From positions 186,001 to 250,000 of the forward strand of contig NZ_LN868537.1 of assembly GCF_001261775.1 (NCBI RefSeq): a DNA stretch of 64,000 nucleotides, written 5' to 3'. Shown piece after piece: positions 18,593 through 27,727 of this stretch; position 1 is the stretch's first letter, and every line of letters starts with the position of its first letter. A program made the position numbers and the translations under genes. Source of the DNA: Anaeromassilibacillus senegalensis (GTDB lineage: Bacteria > Bacillota > Clostridia > Oscillospirales > Acutalibacteraceae). The notes below the pieces were generated by a model, which made no database searches, was not told the DNA's origin, and saw only the letters and a program-made list of their open reading frames with translations.

Positions 18593-20341
18593 ATGCTGAA
18601 ATTGGCGCGCTTTCTGAAAAAGTACCGATTACAGGTAATACTGGGACCCATTTTTAAATTGACGGAAGCCATATTTGAACTGATTGTCCCCCTCGTCACT
18701 GCACATATCATTGATAACGGCGTCCGCACCGGCGATGTGCAGTATGTCTGGCGTATGGGCGGCGTAATGCTTCTGCTCGGCGTTGTGGGACTGGGCTGCG
18801 CGCTGGTCTGCCAGAAAATGGCGTCCATTGCGTCGCAGGGGTTTGGAACAGTGCTGCGCGACGAGCTGTATCACCACATCAACACGTTTTCCCATACGGA
18901 AATTGATCGGTTTGGAACGCCGTCCCTGATTACCCGCATCACCAACGATGTCAACCAGTTGCAATACGCGGTCGCCATGCTGATTCGTCTGGTAATCCGC
19001 GCGCCTTTTCTGGCGCTGGGCGCGGTCATCATGGCGATGACCATTGACTTGCAGCTCAGTTTGGTGTTCCTGGTGGCGACTCCATTGATCGCGTTGGTGC
19101 TCTATGTGATTATGAGCCGTTCGGTTCCGTATTTCAAAGTCATGCAAAAGAAGCTGGATAAAATATCCCTGATCTCCCGGGAAGGGTTGAGCGGCGCCCG
19201 CGTGATCCGGGCATTTTCCAAACAGGAGAGCGAGGAAGAACGTTTTCAGCTGGCGGCAAACGAGCAGACGGATACGGCGATCCGTGTGGCGAAGCTTTCC
19301 GCGCTGCTCAATCCGCTTACCTACCTGATCATGAATTTTGCAGTTATTGCCATCGTATGGTTTGGTGGCAGCCGTGTCAGCGCAGGCGGTATGACGCAGG
19401 GCGAGGTGATTGCATTTGTCAATTATATGTCGCAGATTTTGCTGGCTTTGATTGTGGTGGCAAATCTGGTGGTCACGTTTACAAAGGCGGCGGCCTCTGC
19501 AGCCCGCGTCAACGAAGTATTGGATACGCAGCCTTCTGTGGTGGAAGGCTGCGGCGCGTCGGATCCGGTAAAGCGGTCTCCGAAAATCGCATTTGAACAG
19601 GTGAGTTTCTCTTACACCGGACATGCGGGAGAAAATCAGGAGAAATGCGCAGTAAAGGATTTAACCTTTACAATAGAAGAGGGACAAACCATTGGTATTA
19701 TTGGCGGCACCGGTTCCGGAAAATCGACATTAATCGGCTTGATTCCTCGTTTTTATGATGCAACGCAGGGACAAGTCCGGGTAGATGGCATAAATGTAAA
19801 GGAATATACCTTTGCACAGCTGCGCGGCAAAATCGGTATGGTTCCGCAGCATGCAGAGCTGTTTTCCGGTACGATCGAGAGCAATCTCCGGTGGGGAAAT
19901 GAAAAGGCGGCGCCGGAGGACCTGGACCGTGCACTGCGGATTGCACAGGCGAAGGAATTTGTCGACCGTTTGCCGGAGAGGCTGCAAAGCAAGGTCAGCC
20001 AGGGCGGAAAAAACTTCTCCGGCGGGCAGAAACAGCGTTTAACCATTGCACGCGCCCTGACGGGAAATCCGGAAATTCTGATATTGGACGACAGTGCCAG
20101 CGCACTGGATTTTGCAACGGACGCGGCGTTGCGGCGTGCTTTGAAGACCGAGACAAAGGGAATGACCGTTTTAATGGTATCTCAGCGCGCCAGTACCGTA
20201 AAAGCCGCGGATCAGATCATTGTCATGGACGACGGCAGGCTTGCGGGCATTGGCACGCATCAGCAGCTGATGGAACAATGTGAGGTATACAGGGAAATCT
20301 GCCTGTCCCAGTTGAGTAAAGAGGAGGCGGAGCGCGCATGA
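18593..20341 (+). CDS. ABC exporter half-transporter with degenerate nucleotide site
   Basis: The 582-aa protein has an N-terminal six-helix exporter domain (about 15-310) and a C-terminal nucleotide-binding domain. Walker A is GGTGSGKST and the signature is FSGGQ. In Walker B the catalytic Glu is replaced by Asp (ILILDDSASALD), and the H-loop His is replaced by Gln (MVSQRAST). This pattern marks the non-hydrolysing side of heterodimeric exporters such as TM287/288 and BmrCD. It overlaps the next gene by 4 nt (ATGA), which encodes the partner. The substrate is unknown; multidrug or lipid-like export is usual for the family. Confidence 0.93.
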   Translation: MLKLARFLKKYRLQVILGPIFKLTEAIFELIVPLVTAHIIDNGVRTGDVQYVWRMGGVMLLLGVVGLGCALVCQKMASIASQGFGTVLRDELYHHINTFSHTEIDRFGTPSLITRITNDVNQLQYAVAMLIRLVIRAPFLALGAVIMAMTIDLQLSLVFLVATPLIALVLYVIMSRSVPYFKVMQKKLDKISLISREGLSGARVIRAFSKQESEEERFQLAANEQTDTAIRVAKLSALLNPLTYLIMNFAVIAIVWFGGSRVSAGGMTQGEVIAFVNYMSQILLALIVVANLVVTFTKAAASAARVNEVLDTQPSVVEGCGASDPVKRSPKIAFEQVSFSYTGHAGENQEKCAVKDLTFTIEEGQTIGIIGGTGSGKSTLIGLIPRFYDATQGQVRVDGINVKEYTFAQLRGKIGMVPQHAELFSGTIESNLRWGNEKAAPEDLDRALRIAQAKEFVDRLPERLQSKVSQGGKNFSGGQKQRLTIARALTGNPEILILDDSASALDFATDAALRRALKTETKGMTVLMVSQRASTVKAADQIIVMDDGRLAGIGTHQQLMEQCEVYREICLSQLSKEEAERA

Positions 20342-22083
20342 AACTGTCGGTTTTAAAGCGTCTTTTAAAATATGCGAAGCCGCATGCGGCCTTTTTAATG
20401 CTGGCTTTGGTCAGTGCGATCATCAGTGTTTCCCTTACCCTGTATGGGCCGATCCTGGTGGGGCGTGCAATTGACAATATCGTCGGTCCCGGGGATGTGG
20501 ATCACCGCGCGATGATTCCGATTTTGATCACTTTGGCGGCGACGATTGTCATCAGCGCTGCGTTTCAGTGGCTGCTGGCCTACTGTACCAACCGTGTCAG
20601 CTATAAAACGGTGCGTGATCTGCGCGTCCAGACCTACGAAAAAATCAATACTCTGCCGTTAAAGTACATTGACGGGCATCCGCACGGCGATTTGATCAGC
20701 CGCATTGTCAATGATGTGGACCAGGTTTCAGATGGCTTGCTGCAGGGCATTACACAGCTGTTCACCGGCGTCGTCACCATTTTGGGTACCTTAATCTTCA
20801 TGCTGACCATCAATCCGGTGATTACAGCGGTGGTGGTGCTGATTACGCCGCTTTCCCTCTTTGTGGCGGCGTTTATTGCCAAGCTGACCCACAAACAGTT
20901 TGTGGAGCAGCAGGCGACGCAGGGCGAGCTTTCCGGCTATGTGGAGGAGTTGATTGGCGGGCAGAAGGTCGTGAAAACCTTTCACTATGAAGAGCGGGCG
21001 GAGCGGAATTTTAAAGAGATTAACCAACGGCTGTACCGCTGCGGCGTCAAGGCGCAGTTCTATTCCTCTTTGAGCAATCCAAGTACGCGGTTTGTGAATG
21101 GCGTTGTCACGGCGGCAGTGGCGACCATTGGCTCCGTTTGTGCAATCACAGGTTGGCCGAGTCCCATCACAATCGGTCAGATTTCCAGCTTTTTAACGTA
21201 TGCAAACCAGTACACCAAGCCGTTTAACGAGGTGACCGGCGTTTTGACGCAGATTCAAACGGCATTTGCTTCCGCGGAGCGTCTGTTTGCTGTTCTGGAT
21301 GAGGAATCTGAAATTCCGGATGCCCCGGATGCGCTGGTTATGGAGCACTGTGAGGGCAATGTCGACGTACAACATCTGTCCTTTTCCTATGATCCCAGCC
21401 GAAAGCTGATCGAAAATATGAATATCCAGGCACGCAGAGGCGACCGCATTGCCATTGTCGGTCCGACCGGCTGCGGAAAGACTACCATTATCAACCTGTT
21501 GATGCGGTTTTACGACGCCAATCAGGGAAGCATTCTGGTTGACGGGCACAATGTCCGGGACATCACCCGCGGCAGCCTGCGGGGGCTGTATGGAATGGTT
21601 TTGCAGGAAAGCTGGCTGTTTTCCGGAACGGTGCGCGATAATATCGCGTATGGCAGGGAGGATGCCTCCATGGAAGAGGTGATTGCAGCGGCAAAGAAAG
21701 CGCACGCGCATTCCTTCATCATGCGGCTGCCGAACGGATACGAGACGGTCCTCTCGGAGGATGGCGGCAATCTATCGCAGGGCCAGAGGCAGCTTCTTTG
21801 TATCGCACGCGTGATGCTGGTGGACCCGCCGATGTTGATTCTGGATGAGGCGACCAGCAGCATCGATACCCGCACGGAAGTGAAAATCCAGCAGGCATTT
21901 ACGGAGATGATGAAAGGCCGCACGAGCTTTATTGTGGCGCACCGTCTGTCCACGATCAAAGAGGCGGATCTGATCCTGGTGATGAACCAGGGCAGTATCA
22001 TCGAGCAGGGAACGCACGAAGAGCTGTTGCAAAAAGGCGAATTTTATGCAAATCTTTACAACAGCCAGTTCGCAGCAAGCTGA
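20338..22083 (+). CDS. ABC exporter half-transporter, catalytic partner
   Basis: The 581-aa half-transporter has six membrane helices and a nucleotide-binding domain with Walker A GPTGCGKTT, Walker B LILDEATSS with the catalytic Glu intact, and H-loop IVAHRLST. Its signature is LSQGQ rather than LSGGQ; this signature would face the degenerate Walker site of the partner. Together the two genes encode one asymmetric exporter with a single fully active ATP site. Confidence 0.94.
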   Translation: MKLSVLKRLLKYAKPHAAFLMLALVSAIISVSLTLYGPILVGRAIDNIVGPGDVDHRAMIPILITLAATIVISAAFQWLLAYCTNRVSYKTVRDLRVQTYEKINTLPLKYIDGHPHGDLISRIVNDVDQVSDGLLQGITQLFTGVVTILGTLIFMLTINPVITAVVVLITPLSLFVAAFIAKLTHKQFVEQQATQGELSGYVEELIGGQKVVKTFHYEERAERNFKEINQRLYRCGVKAQFYSSLSNPSTRFVNGVVTAAVATIGSVCAITGWPSPITIGQISSFLTYANQYTKPFNEVTGVLTQIQTAFASAERLFAVLDEESEIPDAPDALVMEHCEGNVDVQHLSFSYDPSRKLIENMNIQARRGDRIAIVGPTGCGKTTIINLLMRFYDANQGSILVDGHNVRDITRGSLRGLYGMVLQESWLFSGTVRDNIAYGREDASMEEVIAAAKKAHAHSFIMRLPNGYETVLSEDGGNLSQGQRQLLCIARVMLVDPPMLILDEATSSIDTRTEVKIQQAFTEMMKGRTSFIVAHRLSTIKEADLILVMNQGSIIEQGTHEELLQKGEFYANLYNSQFAAS

Positions 22084-22118
22084 GGTTTCAGGTAATATAA
22101 AGAAAATATTGTGGAAAA

Positions 22119-22147
22119 TTGCATTTTTTGCGGTTATGCGTTATAAT
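22119..22147 (+). promoter_or_regulatory. Transketolase promoter
   Basis: TTGCAT (22119-22124) and TATAAT (22142-22147) are 17 nt apart, 36 nt after the ABC gene stop. Transketolase therefore has its own promoter. Confidence 0.75.
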
Positions 22148-22187
22148 ATCTCCGGTTGTTTCTCATATCTTTTCAAGGGAGGACATT

Positions 22188-23033
22188 ATGAATAAAACGG
22201 AACAAAAAGACCTGCAAATTGCGGCCTGCAAAATCAGAATGGGCGCTATTGAAGGGGTTTATCATGCAAAATCCGGTCATCCGGGCGGTTCCCTTTCCGC
22301 GGCGGACCTGTTTGCGTACCTGTACTTTAAAGAGCTGCATGTAGACCCTGCGAATCCTACGGACGAAAACCGCGACCGCTTTGTACTCTCCAAGGGCCAT
22401 TGCTGCCCGGGGCTGTATGCCGCGCTTGCACTGAAGGGGTATTTCCCGATGGATGAGCTGAAGAAACTGCGCCATATCGGCGCAATGCTGCAGGGACATC
22501 CGAATATGCTGGATACTCCCGGTATTGATATGAGCACGGGTTCTCTTGGCCAAGGCGTTTCTACCGCATGCGGCATGGCGATGGCTGCCAAGCTGGACGA
22601 TAAGAACTACCGGGTCTATTCCGTGCTGGGCGACGGCGAGATTGAAGAGGGTCAGGTTTGGGAAGCGGCAATGTTTGCTTCTCATAATAAGCTGGACAAC
22701 CTCTGCCTGATTGTCGATAACAATGATCTGCAGATCGACGGCAAGCTGGAAGAGGTTTGCAGCCCATATCCGATCGATGAGAAGTTCCGTGCGTTTGGTT
22801 TTGACGTGACCGTAATCGATGGCCACGATTTTGACGCGATAGAAGCGGCGTTTGATCACGCGAAGAGCGTGACCGGCAAACCCAGTGTGATTATCGCAAA
22901 GACCATTAAGGGGAAAGATGTTTCCTTTATGGAAAACCAGGTGGGCTGGCACGGCGTTGCCCCCAATCAGGAACAGTATGAGACTGCGATGCAGGACCTG
23001 CAGAAGGTGCTTGCTGAATTGGAGGCGAAATAA
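22188..23033 (+). CDS. Transketolase, N-terminal subunit
   Basis: The 281-aa half contains the thiamine diphosphate pyrophosphate-binding domain: GHPGGSLS near the N-terminus and the GDGEIEEGQVWEA motif with the metal-binding Asp. The start at 22188 has GGGAGG 6-7 nt upstream. The gene ends directly before the ATG of the C-terminal half. Together they move two-carbon units in the pentose phosphate pathway. Split transketolases are common in anaerobic Firmicutes and archaea. Confidence 0.96.
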   Translation: MNKTEQKDLQIAACKIRMGAIEGVYHAKSGHPGGSLSAADLFAYLYFKELHVDPANPTDENRDRFVLSKGHCCPGLYAALALKGYFPMDELKKLRHIGAMLQGHPNMLDTPGIDMSTGSLGQGVSTACGMAMAAKLDDKNYRVYSVLGDGEIEEGQVWEAAMFASHNKLDNLCLIVDNNDLQIDGKLEEVCSPYPIDEKFRAFGFDVTVIDGHDFDAIEAAFDHAKSVTGKPSVIIAKTIKGKDVSFMENQVGWHGVAPNQEQYETAMQDLQKVLAELEAK

Positions 23034-23978
23034 ATGGCAGAGAAGATCAAGAAGGCAACAAGAGAAGGCTACGGTGAAGCGCTGGTGGAGCTGGCGGAAG
23101 AGTATCCGAATCTGGTAGTGCTGGACGCGGACCTCGCTGCCGCAACAAAGTCCGGCGTCTTTAAAAAGGCGCATCCGGAACGTTTTATCAACTGCGGTAT
23201 TGCGGAAAGCAATATGATGGGTGTCGCAGCCGGCTTGGCCGCCTGCGGAAAGATTCCGTTTGCGAGCTCCTTTGCGATGTTTGCAACCGGCCGTGCCTAT
23301 GAGCAGGTGCGCAATTCCATCGGTTATCCGCATTTGAACGTCAAGATCGGCGGTTCCCACGCCGGCATCTCCGTCGGCGAAGACGGCGCGACGCACCAAT
23401 GCTGTGAGGACATCGCGCTGATGCGCACCATTCCCGGCATGGTGGTTTTGAATCCTGCCGATTACTATGAGATGAAAGCGGCTGTAAAAGCGGCGGTTAC
23501 ATATCAGGGGCCGATGTATATCCGTTTGGGGCGTTTGGCCATTGAAACGGTTAACAACAACGACGATTATAAATTTGAGCTTGGCAAAGGCGTTACGCTG
23601 CGCGACGGCAAGGATATTACCATTGTGGCGACCGGCCTGATGGTAGGCGAATCATTGAAAGCGGCGGAGCTGCTGGCGGCAGAGGGCATTGACGCGCGTG
23701 TAATCAATATCCATACCATTAAGCCGATTGATGAGGAATTGTTGATCAAAGCGGCAAAGGAGACCGGCAGAATTGTCACCGCAGAGGAACACAGTGTCAT
23801 CGGCGGCCTGGGAGATGCAGTGTGCAGTGTGCTCAGCCAGCATTGTCCGACTCCTGTCACCAAGATCGGTGTCAACGACTGCTACGGTCATTCCGGCCCG
23901 GCAGTGGACTTGTTGGAGGAGTTTGGCCTTTGTGCTTCCAATATTGCAAAGGTTACAAAAGAAGCATTACAGAAATAA
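23034..23978 (+). CDS. Transketolase, C-terminal subunit
   Basis: The 314-aa half carries the pyrimidine-binding domain with the Glu that activates thiamine diphosphate (CGIAESNMMG) and the C-terminal transketolase domain (TAEEHSVIGGLG). It starts on the base after the stop of the N-terminal subunit, so translation is very likely coupled. Confidence 0.96.
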   Translation: MAEKIKKATREGYGEALVELAEEYPNLVVLDADLAAATKSGVFKKAHPERFINCGIAESNMMGVAAGLAACGKIPFASSFAMFATGRAYEQVRNSIGYPHLNVKIGGSHAGISVGEDGATHQCCEDIALMRTIPGMVVLNPADYYEMKAAVKAAVTYQGPMYIRLGRLAIETVNNNDDYKFELGKGVTLRDGKDITIVATGLMVGESLKAAELLAAEGIDARVINIHTIKPIDEELLIKAAKETGRIVTAEEHSVIGGLGDAVCSVLSQHCPTPVTKIGVNDCYGHSGPAVDLLEEFGLCASNIAKVTKEALQK

Positions 23979-23980
23979 AA

Positions 23981-24026
23981 AACAAGGGCCTTCCCGCCGC
24001 AGACGCAGTGGGAAGGCCCTTGTTCC
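23981..24026 (+). terminator. Terminator of the transketolase operon
   Basis: A perfect 15-bp stem (23981-23995 with 24010-24024) has a 14-nt loop and an A-rich 5' flank. The following T tract is short. Confidence 0.8.
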
Positions 24027-24063
24027 ATGCTTTATAATACTTTTTGATAGAAGTTTGATTTTA

Positions 24064-24102
24064 TAGAAGAGAAGCGCCGCAGGATCGTCCATGCGGCGCT
24101 TC
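24064..24102 (-). terminator. Terminator after the small membrane protein gene
   Basis: A 10-bp stem GAAGCGCCGC/GCGGCGCTTC (24071-24080, 24093-24102) is followed on the minus strand by CTCTTCTAT. It closes the ppx-ppk-pfk run. Confidence 0.7.
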
Positions 24103-24110
24103 TTTCATAC

Positions 24111-24359
24111 TCAGAAGGGGATACAGTCGCTCTCATCAACACTGTATACGTCTTCCAAATCGTGTTCATATTTTTCAATGTATAAGGCGGAAGCCTTCTT
24201 GATGGTGGGAAGGGACTTCTGTACCGTGTTCATACAGCGCAGCCATTTCCAGATTACCCAGCCGCTGACGGCTGTGATTACCGCCGCCAGCACAACGGTA
24301 ACGGCTCCGGCAATTCCCAGCCATTTTTTCAGGCATCTTCCTTTGTCAAAGTCAAACAT
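24111..24359 (-). CDS. Small single-pass membrane protein of unknown function
   Basis: The 82-aa product has a short charged N-terminus (MFDFDKGRCLKKW), one hydrophobic membrane segment at about 14-38 and an acidic C-terminal tail. I do not recognise a family. GAGAGG lies 7-8 nt upstream of the ATG. It begins 31 nt after the pfk stop and is followed by a terminator, so it is probably the last gene of that transcript. The ribosome-binding site and operon position support it as real. Confidence 0.6.
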   Translation of the reverse strand: MFDFDKGRCLKKWLGIAGAVTVVLAAVITAVSGWVIWKWLRCMNTVQKSLPTIKKASALYIEKYEHDLEDVYSVDESDCIPF

Positions 24360-24390
24360 GGTTGTTACCTCTCGCTTTCTTACATATGGA

Positions 24391-25467
24391 TCAGTCGCCG
24401 AAAGATATCCCGATGTCGCGCCCGGTCTGGATTACATCGCAGTCCTTGGGGACGACCTTCAGCTTGCCGGCGACCTCCGCGAGCGGTACCGGCACAATGG
24501 CGCCGTTTTGCAGGCCCACCATGTTACCATACTGCTTGTTGGCAATCAGCTTTGCCGCCGCCGCGCCGAACCGGGTGGAGAGCACGCGGTCATATGGGCA
24601 GGGACTGCCGCCGCGCTGGAAATGCCCGGGAACCGTCACGCGGATTTCCTGCCCGGTTTTCTCGCCGATTTCCTGCGCCAGCCGGTAGGAAATAGACGGA
24701 AACTTCATATTGGCGCGGGCTGTTTTCAGCTCTTTCTTGGTCATTTTGGCCTCTTCCTGGGAGATGACGCCTTCCGCTACCGCCAAGATGGAAAAGCGCT
24801 TGCCGGCCTCATTGCGCTGCTTGATGGTTTTCACGACGCTTTCAATGTCGTAGGGGATTTCCGGCAGGAGAATGACGTCCGCACCGCCGGCAATGCCCGC
24901 GTACAGGGTAAGCCAGCCGACCTTGTGCCCCATGATTTCCACAATGAAAACGCGTCCGTGGGAGGTTGCGGTGGTGTGGATGCAGTCCAGGACGTTGGCG
25001 GCGATTGACATGGCGCTGTGGAATCCAAACGTCATATCGGTCCCCCAGACATCGTTGTCGATGGTCTTAGGCAGGGAGACGACATTCAGGCCTTCCTCAC
25101 TGAGCAGATTGGCGGTTTTGTGTGTCCCGTTGCCGCCCAGCACCACCAAACAGTCCAGCTTCATCTTCTTATAGTTTTCCTTCATGTTTTTGACCTTGTC
25201 GACGCTGTTTTCGTCAATCACACGCATCAACTTGAACGGTTGGCGGGAGGTGCCGAGAATCGTGCCGCCAAGGGTGAGGATACCGGAAAAGTCCTCAGAT
25301 TTCATGCGCTTATAGTTGCCCTCGATCAAGCCGCGGTACCCGTCGTTGATTCCATAAATTTCAACGTCGTTGTCAAATTCCACATACAATGCCTTGGCTA
25401 CGCCGCGGATTGCAGCGTTCAGGCCCTGACAGTCGCCGCCGCTCGTTAAGATTCCGATTCGTTTCAT
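24391..25467 (-). CDS. pfkA: 6-phosphofructokinase
   Basis: The 358-aa enzyme phosphorylates fructose 6-phosphate. ILTSGGDCQGLN is the N-terminal nucleotide loop and PKTIDND the catalytic motif. The phosphoryl-donor loop reads GGNGT where E. coli PfkA has GGDGS: Gly is kept at the position that is Asp in pyrophosphate-dependent enzymes, while PKTIDND carries the Lys seen in the pyrophosphate and group III enzymes. ATP is the more likely donor, but this is an inference. ATG 25467 is chosen; a GTG three codons earlier is possible and the ribosome-binding site (AAGAAAAGAG) is weak. Confidence 0.93.
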   Translation of the reverse strand: MKRIGILTSGGDCQGLNAAIRGVAKALYVEFDNDVEIYGINDGYRGLIEGNYKRMKSEDFSGILTLGGTILGTSRQPFKLMRVIDENSVDKVKNMKENYKKMKLDCLVVLGGNGTHKTANLLSEEGLNVVSLPKTIDNDVWGTDMTFGFHSAMSIAANVLDCIHTTATSHGRVFIVEIMGHKVGWLTLYAGIAGGADVILLPEIPYDIESVVKTIKQRNEAGKRFSILAVAEGVISQEEAKMTKKELKTARANMKFPSISYRLAQEIGEKTGQEIRVTVPGHFQRGGSPCPYDRVLSTRFGAAAAKLIANKQYGNMVGLQNGAIVPVPLAEVAGKLKVVPKDCDVIQTGRDIGISFGD

Positions 25468-25556
25468 AATCCACACTCTTTTCTTCTTTTATTTTCTCCG
25501 AAGCTTCTTTGTCGCGCATTCGTCCGGCTAGGGCTCCGGTAAAGAATCCATTGTTG

Positions 25557-27698
25557 TTATTCTGCACTGCTGCGGATGGGTTTATAGGGCTTGGAGGCGT
25601 CTTGTACGGGAATTTCCATGTCCTTTACTGCTTTCTGTGCCATTAAGGAGAATTCTACATGGGAGTTGTGGGAAACCTTTCCACGGCGGTCAATGTGCTC
25701 GTAGGAGGTGTCCGGCTGCAGTACGCGCGCGTTCATGTTGTCGCTCAGCATGGTGTCGAGAATGCCGAATGCACGCTCCTTGAGGTCCTCGTCCTCGATG
25801 GGGAAGACCAGTTCCACGCGGCGGTCCAGATTGCGGGGCATCCAGTCCGCGCTGCCCATATAGATTTTCGGGTTGCCCGCGTTTTCAAATTGGAAGATGC
25901 GGCTGTGTTCCAACAGCTGACCCACGATGCTGATGACCGTGATGTTTTCGCTGATGCCCGGCAGCCCGGGTACCAGGCAGCAAATGCCGCGTACAATCAG
26001 TTGAATAGGCACGTTGGCCTGTGAGGCCCGGTACAACAGTTGGATGATCTCCGCATCCACAAGGGAGTTGACCTTGGCGACGATCCCGCAGGGAAGACCG
26101 GCCAGGGAATTGCTGATCTCCTTTTCGATCATGCGGACAAAAAAGCTGCGCAGCCCGTGCGGCGCAACTGCAAATTTGTTGTAATCCGGCGGGAGAGAGT
26201 ATCCGGTCAGCACATTGAACAGGGAGGATGCGTCCCGTCCATAGGGTTCCTTGCAGGTAAATACGCCGACGTCCGTATAAATTTTTGCGGTGGAGTCGTT
26301 GTAATTGCCGGTGCCCATGTGCAGGTAACGCCGGATGCCGTCTGAATCGCGCCGCACCACCAGCAGAATTTTGCAGTGTGTTTTTAATCCCGCAAGGCCG
26401 TAGATGACATGGCAGCCGGCTTCTTCCAGCTTTTTGGCCCACAGGATATTGTTTTCCTCATCAAAGCGGGCTTTCAGCTCGACCAGTACGGTCACCTGTT
26501 TGCCGTTTTCCGCCGCGCGGATCAGCGCCGCGATGATGGGAGAATGCCCGCTGACACGGTACAGGGTCTGCTTAATTGCCAGTACGTTTTCATCCTCCGC
26601 GGCCCGGCGCACAAAGTCGACCACGCATTCAAAGCTTTCATAGGGGTGGTGGACCATCCGATCCTTTTCCCGGATGGACTGGAAAATATCGTCGCTGCCC
26701 CAGAAGGCGGCGGGCGGGTAAACCGGCTTGATCGGTTGAAAGCAAAGCGCCTCGCAACCGGAAAGGTTTGCAAATTTAGAGAGGAATGTGAGATCCAGCG
26801 GACCCGTCACCTCGTAAATACAGCTCTTATCGATATCGAGCATCTCAATCAGGAATTCCTTTGTCTCCCGATCGCTCCGCTGCAACAGTTCCAAGCGGAC
26901 CGGTTTGCCCCTTTTGCGCCGCTTAATGGACTTGACGATCTCGCTCATGAGATCTTCAGCCTCTTCGTCGATCTCCAGGTCGGAATTGCGCGTCATGCGG
27001 AATGGGCAGGTCGCCTGAATGTCGTTGAGCTCAAACAGCGCCTCCAGTTTGTAAGTAATGACGTCCTCCAACAGGACGAAGGTGCGGCCCTCCTTACTGG
27101 GAACTTCCAGAAAACGGGAGAGAATGCCGGGAACCTGTACTACGGCGAAATAGGATTCTTCCTTTTTATCGCTCTTTAAACGAACCGCGATGTTCAGGCT
27201 TTTGTTTGCCAGAAGCGGAAACGGGCGGCTGCGGTCCACCGCCAGCGGCGTCAGGACGGGAAACAGAACCTTGTCAAAATAGCCGGAGATAAAGGCGATC
27301 TGCTCGTCATTCATGTCGTCCGGCGTGACAAAGTGAATATTGTTCTTCTTTAAAGCGGGGACAATAGAGCGGTGCAGGCAGGAGTATTGCCGCTCCACAA
27401 ACCCGTAGATTTTTTCATTCAACAGGGGAAGAAGCTTGGCGGGCGTCAGGCCGGAATCGTCCGCCTGGCCGTAACCGGATTCCACCTGCTCCCGGACGCC
27501 GGCGACACGGACCATAAAGAACTCATCCAGGTTGGAGGCGGTGATTGACAAAAAGCGGATGCGCTCCATCACGGGGTTTTCTTTTTCGAAGGCTTCTTCC
27601 AGCACACGGGCGTTGAAGTCCACCCAGCTCAGTTCGCGGTTGATGTAGGGGAACCGCTGTTTCTCGGTTCGTTCGTTTTTTTCGTTCATAGGAACCAC
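25557..27698 (-). CDS. ppk1: Polyphosphate kinase 1
   Basis: The 713-aa enzyme makes inorganic polyphosphate reversibly from ATP. The N-terminal domain starts with FPYINRELSWVDFN, and NLDEFFMVRVAG follows. The autophosphorylated His is in RYLHMGTGNYN, and the C-terminal MGSADWMPRNLDRR is the conserved phospholipase-D-like end. The GTG at 27698 has AAGGA 4-5 nt upstream; an ATG three codons later is also possible. It lies 29 nt after ppx and upstream of pfk. Confidence 0.97.
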   Translation of the reverse strand: MVPMNEKNERTEKQRFPYINRELSWVDFNARVLEEAFEKENPVMERIRFLSITASNLDEFFMVRVAGVREQVESGYGQADDSGLTPAKLLPLLNEKIYGFVERQYSCLHRSIVPALKKNNIHFVTPDDMNDEQIAFISGYFDKVLFPVLTPLAVDRSRPFPLLANKSLNIAVRLKSDKKEESYFAVVQVPGILSRFLEVPSKEGRTFVLLEDVITYKLEALFELNDIQATCPFRMTRNSDLEIDEEAEDLMSEIVKSIKRRKRGKPVRLELLQRSDRETKEFLIEMLDIDKSCIYEVTGPLDLTFLSKFANLSGCEALCFQPIKPVYPPAAFWGSDDIFQSIREKDRMVHHPYESFECVVDFVRRAAEDENVLAIKQTLYRVSGHSPIIAALIRAAENGKQVTVLVELKARFDEENNILWAKKLEEAGCHVIYGLAGLKTHCKILLVVRRDSDGIRRYLHMGTGNYNDSTAKIYTDVGVFTCKEPYGRDASSLFNVLTGYSLPPDYNKFAVAPHGLRSFFVRMIEKEISNSLAGLPCGIVAKVNSLVDAEIIQLLYRASQANVPIQLIVRGICCLVPGLPGISENITVISIVGQLLEHSRIFQFENAGNPKIYMGSADWMPRNLDRRVELVFPIEDEDLKERAFGILDTMLSDNMNARVLQPDTSYEHIDRRGKVSHNSHVEFSLMAQKAVKDMEIPVQDASKPYKPIRSSAE

Positions 27699-27727
27699 GC
27701 AGTCCTTTCTTCATTTGGCGCCGTCGG

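Noticed and set aside
18629-19624. 331-codon open frame antisense to the first ABC exporter gene
   Set aside because: Low-complexity basic product, no start signal, conserved gene on the other strand.
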